Of a stretch of DNA of 64,000 nt, positions 56,588 to 64,000 are shown piece by piece. This stretch comes from Zanthoxylum bungeanum (Eukaryota; Streptophyta; Magnoliopsida; Sapindales; Rutaceae), in the NCBI GenBank assembly GCA_019454045.1, contig SKCR01001872.1:216922-280921 (forward strand), in the 5' to 3' direction. Under the pieces are notes generated by a model, which was given only the letters and a program-made list of their open reading frames with translations, did not search any database and had not been told where the DNA came from. Numbering within the stretch: position 1 is the first letter of the stretch; the number at the start of each line of letters is the position of its first letter. The translations under genes and the position numbers were made by a program.

Positions 56588-58619
56588 TGTTGGGCAATTG
56601 GGACCCATAACATCACTATTTATACAGATCATGGTGTTGTTGTACAAATTAACTATGTGACAAAAGAAATTGCCCTTTTATCATTTGTAATTAGATTACC
56701 TAGATGTATAAATGCTGAAAGGTCCATATGATTAGTTCCGGATTGAGATGATATGAGATAGTATCAATCCACCAAGGTTTAATCATTAAATATCAATAGT
56801 CGTAGTATTATCGAGATTGGACATCGATAATGCGGAATAGACTAGTATTACACTTGTGCGCGTTGTGGGAGCATAACGTCATAGTTCTCATATATTTGGG
56901 TATATGATACTCATGCAAGTGTAATAGGAGGTTGTGTTACCGATGGTACGGAAACAGCTTCTCTCTGGATAGACCCCTCGGAATTCCATTGGTAGTATGA
57001 CTATGTGTCTATGGAAGTCCGAATCAGGTAGGTGTATTTGGTCTTAACCTGAGACTTGCACCGCTAATAGTTGCGACAAACAAATACTTTGGTTTTGGTC
57101 GTCCAGGGCTTTAAAAGGTTCTGTGTACGCCTCTTCTAGGTATATTGAGAATCGTAGTGTATTGGGTGTGATGTCAAGACGGAACTATCATTCCAGTCAT
57201 AGTGGTGATGATGATCTCGTAGGATACGGAACTGGTGCTCTTATGTACTGCAATCATTGGGATAATATGACTAGGTCATGATTATCCGATTATAGAGACT
57301 AGTTACCAGAGATCTGATTTGTGCTTCGTACGGGACAGACACATTTCCAGCCCCAAGCCTTGCACGTGACATCCGATATTGGATCGTAATACGCACTACT
57401 ACGTATACTACGCCTAATATAGATCACATATTCCAAGAAGAATATTTCTGGAGAATTGGGTAGGCACGGTGCTTTGCTAGAAGCCAACCATGTCTCGGTA
57501 AAAATGTAGTACTATGTACGTACGTGTTCGGATAGTCCGACGACCGGATTTACTGCCAACATATCCGGGGATCTCATGAGTCGCTTCCCGAAGATTCACC
57601 GATGTCGTATGACTAGCACTTTATTAATCTGGGTTTAATTATAAGAGAGAAAATTAATCTGGGATTTACGGAGATATTTTATCTGTGATAAAATATTATT
57701 TAAAGAGAGATAACAATTAATTTGGAATTAATCGATAAAATAATATATTCGATATATTAAACGAAATTGAATTTCGACGCGGAATTGAAATTAGATTTTA
57801 ATTCGAACGAACGAGTAATTTAGAATTAATTCGCTAGCGACGTGAATAGTAATTTTGCTAGGCATAATTATTTAATTAAATTTGATTTAATTACATCGCA
57901 ACGGAAAATTCGTTAATTCGGAATTAGCGAACCCGAGCCCGGGAGTGTTTGCGGGCCCACTCGCATTTCGAATTCAAGTACGGTCCACAAGTCACATCAA
58001 GCGTCAAATCATTAGTCACTTTGATTGATGTGATGTCTAGCACTTTGAGTGATGCGACAACTAGTCACTTTTGAGTGATTGATGGAGGTGGTTGAAGACG
58101 TTAATATCTTGTACCAAAATTTTGAATTTTGGAAAAATGGTAATTGTTTTGGTATTTTTTTGGAGATCAAATAAACCAAATACACAACACATTTTTTCTA
58201 TTCTCTTCTCTCTCTCTCCACTCACGGTTTGGAACCATTTTCCCTCCTCTCCCTCTCTCGGCTTTGAATCCAATTTTCTTCCTATTTTCTTGGCAAGGCC
58301 GAGTATTACAAGAAGAGAAATAGAAATTTTGTGGCAAAATCTCAAGAGTTCTAGCACACAAGGAGTCAATGTGATAGAGAAACCTATTCATGAGCATGGA
58401 ATCACAACAAAAAGCTTGGAGCTTGGAGATCCATCAATGGAGGATGACCGAATTTGGAGAAGCACAAAGGAGCTCCATTGCCGAATGCTTGGAGAAATTT
58501 TTGTTGTTCCTCGCATCGCAAAATCCGATCAATGTAAGTATGATTCTGCCATACTTCTTGTTGTATTCACATATGTTTTATGCTTGAATTCATCTCGGGA
58601 ATATAGTAGAAACCCAACA
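56588..58619 (+). repeat. 3' LTR of copia D
   Basis: 2032 bp, TGTTGGGC...AACCCAACA, related to but diverged from the copia C LTR. It holds the same row of short inverted repeats (57620-57850). The frame 58092-58625 lies within it and is not a gene. The right flank is CCATG. Confidence 0.88.
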
Positions 58620-59639
58620 CCATGACCAAGCAATAATAAGGGATATTTGGATAAATTGCCACAGCCGCCAAGCTATCATTTTCATGTCAAAGCCTCCAGT
58701 GGATACAAAAGAAGAAGTTACCATGACCACTATTTGAGTGGTTGGGTATGGCTGAAGATGTTAAACTTAGTACTTGCGGGGAGGCAACCCTTGCATTTGT
58801 TTTATTTTTTATTTTCTTTATTTTTATTTTTTATTTCTCTGTGTGTATTTATTCGTTTGCATGTTATTTATGCAGGTAGCACGAAACACACAAAGCCCAC
58901 GCAACCATATCCTGACAAGCAGGAGCCTGATCAACTTCATGCACGGTAGTGTGTTCCTTAATTTTGCTTCTTAATATTTATCTTACATTGAGGACAATAG
59001 CAAGTTTTAAGTTTGGGATGTGTGCAGGTATGATAATTCCTGTTATTTTTAATTTGAAAAAAAAAATTATTTTAATCCTTGATAGTAAAACATAGTCAAA
59101 TGATGAATTTATTTGCTTTTAGATGAAATTTTAGAAATGATAAGTCCCAACTGATTTTTATCCAATGTCTTGAGTTGATGATCTATGTTAGACTCGTAAG
59201 CACTTAATAACAGGTTATTAGCAGTAAAAAACTAAGTAGTTGACAAAGTGACTAGTTGAAGAAATTATTTGCCGATGAATGACCGTTTGCTTAGATGTCT
59301 ATCTCAATATGCTATTATTATGATTTATGGTATGATAAAAAAGAAACCACATATAACCGATAAGCGCGAAGCTACCCATGGGCGAGTGTTAGGACCACCA
59401 AGAGGAGAAATTCTACCTTAAAAGGTTGGTGTGTTAAAAATAAAAAGATGAAAAATCATATCATACGATGCAAAGAAAGGAAAATGCAGAATAAATTTGA
59501 GATATTTAGGTTGGTTTGACCCATCAGATCTCAATTTTTGAGACGAAATCATCAAGTTAGCTTACTTATGAGTCGAACTGTAAATGAACATGTACTCACA
59601 CACACTATGAGTCTACTCCTTAATTCTAGAGGAGGATGA
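58620..59639 (+). other. 3' noncoding interior of another gypsy element
   Basis: It contains TGCGGGGAGGCAACCC (about 58777) and TTACATTGAGGACAATAGCAAG...AAGTTTGGGATGTG (58983-59022), motifs common between pol and 3' LTR in Athila/Tat elements. No reading frame. It ends in a purine-rich AGAGGAGGATGA tract. Confidence 0.6.
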
Positions 59640-60247
59640 TGTAATTGATGCTTGAACCTATGCATTATTCTGCTATTTTGATTATTATAAGTTTGATTTA
59701 AGTTTATTTATATTCTCTTGAGTTTAATGCTTTGTGTTTGCTGGCCACAAATATGATGATATATGTTTGGAATCTATCACTCGAGAGAGGATATTTTGAA
59801 TAGATCTATAGAATATAACCTAGGAATTTTTTATGAGTTCGAGAGAATATATAGTTCATTTGAAGTCGTTAATATAGAGTCACAAAGCGTAACGAGTTGT
59901 TAACTACTAGATTTTTATAGAGATATCGAAGTTTGCAGTTGATGATATTTTCACTGATACTCGACAGAGGGAGTGGATATTTTCAGAGTCTTGACTTATA
60001 AACAATATAACTGAACAAGGATTAATTGGCATGACAAATACCTAGAGGATAGCTAGGTGAAATCGGACTCTAGAATCTCTATTGTGTTAGTTCCTCTTAT
60101 ATAATTATTTTATATTATTATTTAATTAAATCTTTATTATTTATCTTTTAAATAAAGTTAGGATTATCAATTATAGTACTTAGTGCGAGGTTAACGCAAT
60201 CTCTGTGGGTTCGACACCCTTTCACTTATTTATACTAAAACTTGACA
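59640..60247 (+). repeat. Probable gypsy 3' LTR, short
   Basis: It begins TGTAATTGATGC after the purine tract and ends ACTAAAACTTGACA. Near the end, GTTAACGCAATCTCTGTGGGTTCGACACCC resembles the conserved tail of Athila/Tat LTRs. Only one copy is in the window, so the limits are inferred. Confidence 0.55.
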
Positions 60248-61200
60248 TCGTACAATTGCGGTACGATATAAAATATCACCAACAACCAACCAATAAGAAC
60301 CTTTTAATATGACCAAACAATGATAAATCCTCAAGCAATGACAAATCCTCAAGCAAAGAAACACCTCTAGAACCTTTTCAATAGGACCAAACAACGACAA
60401 ATCCTCAAGCAACAAAACAAATTCTAGAACAGTCAAAATACTCTTATTCATAAAAAAAACAACCAATAGCACCAACAACACTCACACATCAATGTTCATC
60501 CTAAATCATGTTCATTCCTAATTCATGCTCATACCAAACTATCTCTTGGGTTTCCTAAATCATACTCATCATTTCATAAAAATCTCATAAAAACTAACAA
60601 CACTCACACATTAATGGTCTCACGGCCTAAATCACACAACACACTCATATGGCCACATCATTCTCTCTCACACACACACTTAATGATGCTGTTCTGGAAA
60701 TTCCAAAACAGCAGCATTGCTGCTGTTCCAGAACAACAGCAATGTTGTTATGGAATTTCCAGTTTCCAGATTCATTCCTACTTGCAAATATTTTTTTTCT
60801 CATCAGCCAAACAAAAAAAAATATCTTGCCAATAATCAATATCAATGCATCGTACTTTTCCTCACTAAAATATTGCATGACAAGAAATACAACAGATGAA
60901 AAAAATTTACAACATAGCAAAAACTAAAGAACCCAAGTAACAAAATCCCATGATTCCCCCATTAAATTTCTCAATAACCAAACAAAGGAAAATAAAAATC
61001 GTAAAAAAAAAATAACAAAAATAACCCTAAGTCCTTGAACAATCGGCCAATGGAAAAAAAACCTTAGAAAATTGATGAATTAGGGAAACCGAATTAGGAA
61101 ATAACACTTACCAGAATCAATGTGTGAATCGTGAGGAGAAGAGAAGAAATTGAATTCGCATAAGCAGAAAGTGAGAGGGGAAACTGAATTAGGGATTTTA
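60248..61200. other. Unclassified region with short repeats and a hairpin
   Basis: It holds repeats of AATCCTCAAGCAA (60325-60410) and a strong hairpin (60686-60770). On the minus strand near 61100-61190 is a CT-rich leader-like run followed by a splice-donor-like CTG|GTAAGTG. No supported frame. Confidence 0.4.
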
Positions 61201-61204
61201 ATAA

Positions 61205-61470
61205 CCCTTTAGCGTCAAATTATTTTCATTTTAGCGGCGAAATGTTCGACGCTAAACATTGGCGGCTAACAAAAAATTATGGTTATATATTGAGAGAAAT
61301 TTAATTTTTTTTTTACTTTTGAAAAAATGTTATCGACGCTAAAAGCCTTACTTTTTACGTCGATTATATTTTTCGACGTAAAAAGTTTAATTTTTAGCGT
61401 CGAAATTAAATCGACGTCAAATGTTAGACTTTTAGCGTCAATTAAATTTTTTCGAAGCTAAATGTTAGAC
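61205..61470. repeat. Subterminal-type repeat cluster, motif TTAGCGTCGAA
   Basis: About eleven imperfect copies in both orientations (TTAGCGTC, TTCGACGCTAA, CGACGTAAA). Dense short repeats in both directions near the ends are typical of CACTA transposons. It lies just beyond the transposase pseudogene, fitting the transposon's 3' end, but I found no CACTA terminal inverted repeat. Confidence 0.6.
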
Positions 61471-61691
61471 TTAATAATAAACAACAACAACAACATCAAA
61501 AATATGACTCGAACTCATCTTCAGCTTCAATTTTTCCTCATTTGATGCTTCCACGCTAACTTGAGAATTAGAATTACCTCAACATCTATATTTTCTCGAG
61601 TTAACGTGATATTTTCAGAAAAACTGGATATTGGGTAAATGAAATATCTGTTCAAGAACTTCAAGTTGTCAGAGACTTGTTGTGCTTCATC

Positions 61692-61790
61692 TTAAAATTC
61701 AGCACTATATTTCTCCAGTGTGTCCCAAATGCCCCTATGTTGTAACTTTTCTACCACCATCCATCCATTTCCTAGCTTTGGATCAGATAA

Positions 61791-61861
<71 letters not shown>

Positions 61862-62275
61862 ATATACATATATATCACAGACCGTACTGGGGTAAAAAAA
61901 AAATATGGATCATTCTTGTACCAATAACATTGAACATTATTTGAAGTTGGATGATTACTAAATTGAATTCTCATCTTTCTGGCATTTGTATCAAACCACT
62001 TGAATTCGAATAACATTGTACGTCGTTTGGGTCAACTGAATGACTGATTGCAACACTCCGTAGAAGTCAACAACATCAGATTTGTGTTCTTCTGGTACTA
62101 CAATTCCATAATTTTGAGTGACATTTGAAATATCTCGCTGCTCGGTATGAAATCTAACTCCGTTCATAATGCATCCACTGTATTCGTAAACCTGCTTTTG
62201 AGGCTCATATTCCAATGTAACTAACGAAGAGGACGAGTCCAGCTGACCATTTTGCACTTGATTGTTTATCTAACA
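61692..62275 (-). pseudogene. CACTA transposase-associated DUF4216 domain, split by a microsatellite
   Basis: The frame 61991-62257 has GCIMNGVRFHTEQRDISNVTQNYGIVVPEEH and VDFYGVLQSVIQL, the DUF4216 signature. A shift leads to FEFKWFDTNARKMRI and YWYKNDPYFFF (61865-62016). After the (TA)n tract, DPKLGNGWMVVEKLQHRGIWDTLEK continues the domain and ends at the TAA at 61692-61694. Confidence 0.85.
61787..61876. repeat. (TA)n microsatellite
   Basis: About 90 bp of TA repeats with few interruptions, lying inside the DUF4216 coding sequence. It produces Tyr-Ile repeat frames on both strands that are not genes. Confidence 0.97.
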
Positions 62276-62364
62276 CATGATAATATTTACGTGTTAATAT
62301 AACAAACATTAAATATTTACTGTTAGGATAAAAATAAATAGTCAATGTTAAGGCTTACAGTTAC

Positions 62365-63424
62365 CTCAAAATATTGATGAAATTATTTTTTGTGTCTTCC
62401 ATCAATGTTGTGGTTACTACCACATTGTAGCATGGTAACGTGTTGCCTATAAAAAATGAGTTACGTTAATGTACAACAATAAAAAAATACAGTTATGCAC
62501 CGACAAGACTTACGTTAAGTACGATCGCACTTCGTTGTAGTTACTCAATATAAACCAATGCGCATGTTGAGCTTCCTCAATTGTTAGCAATTTGACACCT
62601 AATGCTCCAAATGATCTGCAATGAACACTGTGATATCTTGCTGATTACTGTCATCTCCATCATAGTTTCTTGGCCGACGATTAAAATGAGTTTCAAAATT
62701 TTGCATGTACATCGAACAAAATGTTATTGCCTCGCTTATTAAGACCATCTCTGCTATTGAACCTTCAGGATGCGCTTTGTTTCTCACATATTATTTATAA
62801 TGTCCCGAAGCCCTGCAGATATCACAATAAATTTTCATTAGTAATAATTTTAATGCAAAATCAAATTTAAAAATGTAATATTTAAATTTTAATATTACCT
62901 CTCAATGGGGTACATCGATATGTAATGGACTAGACCTCTACACCTAGCTTTGGATGATAAATGCATGGCCAGATGTACCATCACATAAAAAAAAACGGGT
63001 GGCAATATTCGCTCTAGCTTGTATAAGATTGTCACGATTCTTCGTTCAAGTTCGTCAATAACAGATGTGGTTAATATCCTCTGACATAATTGTTTGAAGA
63101 ATCCACATAGGTCAAATATGACGTTGCATACATTTGATGGCAGATAAGGTCGAATGCCAACAGGAAGGAGAATCTCCAGAAGTACATAACAGTCGTGACT
63201 CTGTAACCCAGTTATTATATTATCCCTGACCCAACATCCAATATTCGATGCATAATTATTAGGAAATTTAACCATTTTTAGCCAATCATAAAATGATTTT
63301 CTATCTGATTGAGTTAGCACATAACTAGCAGGTGGCTAAATAAGACCTCGAGGAGTGACTTGTAAATGCAATTCACTACGAATTCTAAGATCTTATAGGT
63401 CCAATTTAGCATTTATAGTGTCTT
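62365..63424 (-). pseudogene. CACTA transposon DUF4218 region with introns
   Basis: The frame 62895-63320 reads MLTQSDRKSFYDWLKMVKFPNNYASNI..GLQSHDCYVLLEILLPVGIRPYLP..DLCGFFKQLCQ..LERILPPVFFYVMVHLAMHLSSKA..HYISMYPIER, the DUF4218 signature. A splice donor AGAG|GTAATATT (about 62899) and acceptor ATCTGCAG (about 62815) bound a short intron. The next exon has RNKAHPEGSIAEMVLISEAITFCSMYM (62599-62787), then, after a shift, LGVKLLTIEEAQHAHWFILSNYNEV, ending near 62513 at another GTAAGT. Confidence 0.88.
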
Positions 63425-64000
63425 TTGTCTTACTCGGAATATTGAATAGTGTGCCCACAAAACTCTCGCATGTGATTTATTCTATATACATTACATACAA
63501 ATTATATCACAGACTCAGACTCCCTCAATACTCTAACTCAAAGAAAATACTCTTCCCATCCAATTCAACTCTTCAGGTTGATGTTTTCGATTTTTATCTC
63601 TATTATTAGAAAGTTTCCATGGTGTACTGTCTCTGAGATGTTGATGTTGGCAAAGTATGTCGAATCCAGACAATGGACTGGGCATACTACAAGGTTTTTG
63701 TTGACCGTTGAAAAATTTACTTCTCCACCAATGATGCCCCAACTCAAGAAATCTCATGTGCCATGTGTATCCTATTTTATTCCGTAACCGTTGCGATGGG
63801 GTTTGACCCGCACAAACTGGACATGCCATGTATCCCTTAGTACTCTATTCAGATAATGAACCATAAGTTGGAAAATCATTAATGGTCCATAATAATACGG
63901 CATGCATCTGAAAATACTGCTGAGAAGCTGCATCATAGGTATGCACACCAACATTTCATAATATTTGTAACTCATCGATCAATAGTCTCAAGTAAATATT
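63425..64000 (-). pseudogene. CACTA TNP2 transposase fragment, cut by window edge
   Basis: Frames 63772-63975 and 63533-63829 together give TWHVQFVRV (equivalent to the ACPVC block), MACPVCAGQTPSQRLRNKIGYTWHMRFLELGHHWWR and FNGQQKPCSMPSPLSGFDIL, as in TNP2-type transposases. Just downstream, traces of a block equivalent to RHNLDVMHIEKNV..LLN can be read near 63420-63530 with stops. The N-terminal part continues beyond the window. Confidence 0.85.

Noticed and set aside
58092..58625. 177-residue + strand frame
   Set aside because: It lies within the copia D LTR and has no domain; the homologous LTR of copia C does not keep it.
61682..62016. Frames with long Tyr-Ile repeats on both strands
   Set aside because: They are translations of the (TA)n microsatellite; only their ends on the minus strand carry DUF4216 residues.
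1..64000. CRISPR arrays, bacterial operons, rRNA or tRNA genes
   Set aside because: Repeats seen are LTRs, minisatellites and microsatellites; tRNA-like matches are only the short 3'-end complements used as primer sites.

Overview
The window is plant nuclear DNA, most likely from a eudicot. It is almost wholly made of long terminal repeat (LTR) retrotransposons nested in each other, plus one CACTA-type DNA transposon at the right edge. Evidence includes plant Ty1/copia gag-pol, Ty3/gypsy gag-protease with a tRNA-Asp primer site, chromovirus-style ends, TNP2/DUF4218/DUF4216 transposase remnants, strong A+T bias and no bacterial-style gene packing. I see no intact host gene, no tRNA or rRNA gene and no CRISPR array. 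Nearly every coding region is broken by stops or frameshifts.

Layout. 1-3469: 3' end of a gypsy element of the Athila/Tat (OTA) type with its 3' LTR (1404-3469), inserted into the 5' LTR of copia element A. 3470-12548: copia A, + strand, with gag, protease, integrase, RT and RNase H. It is itself inserted in an older LTR of its own family (12549-14803). 14804-16880: unclassified DNA with a ~240 bp tandem repeat and a promoter-like, splice-donor-like stretch on the minus strand. 16881-21203: copia B, minus strand. Its 5' LTR is split by copia C (21204-31284, minus), which keeps two near-identical 1.95 kb LTRs. 31285-32325: rearranged LTR pieces of the B/D family. 32326-34479: chromovirus tail and LTR with a GC-rich hairpin island. 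34480-35722: inverted copia-A-type LTR carrying a 15 bp minisatellite.

35744-44003: second OTA gypsy element, minus strand, with gag and protease but RT, RNase H and most of integrase deleted. Downstream of the integrase end it carries an intronless, frameshifted copy of a LONELY GUY (LOG) cytokinin-activating enzyme gene, which looks like a host transcript captured by a retrotransposon. Its 5' LTR holds nine CACGTG (G-box/ABRE) sites in 400 bp. 44004-51545: two chromovirus LTRs in opposite orientation form a ~2.9 kb inverted repeat around a 1.6 kb loop. 51546-52035: an almost completely deleted chromovirus body. 52036-58619: copia D, + strand, badly decayed, with a 2.03 kb 3' LTR. 58620-60247: another gypsy 3' end. 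60248-61690: unclassified DNA and subterminal-type repeats. 61692-64000: CACTA transposase pseudogene on the minus strand, interrupted by a (TA)n microsatellite.

The genes do not form a functional pathway. The window is an insertion history: old LTRs are targets, younger elements sit inside them, and deletions and inversions have trimmed both. The items most worth following are the LOG capture, the G-box-rich LTR, the inverted repeat as a possible small-RNA source, and conserved repeated motifs in the leader and LTR of the C/D copia family.
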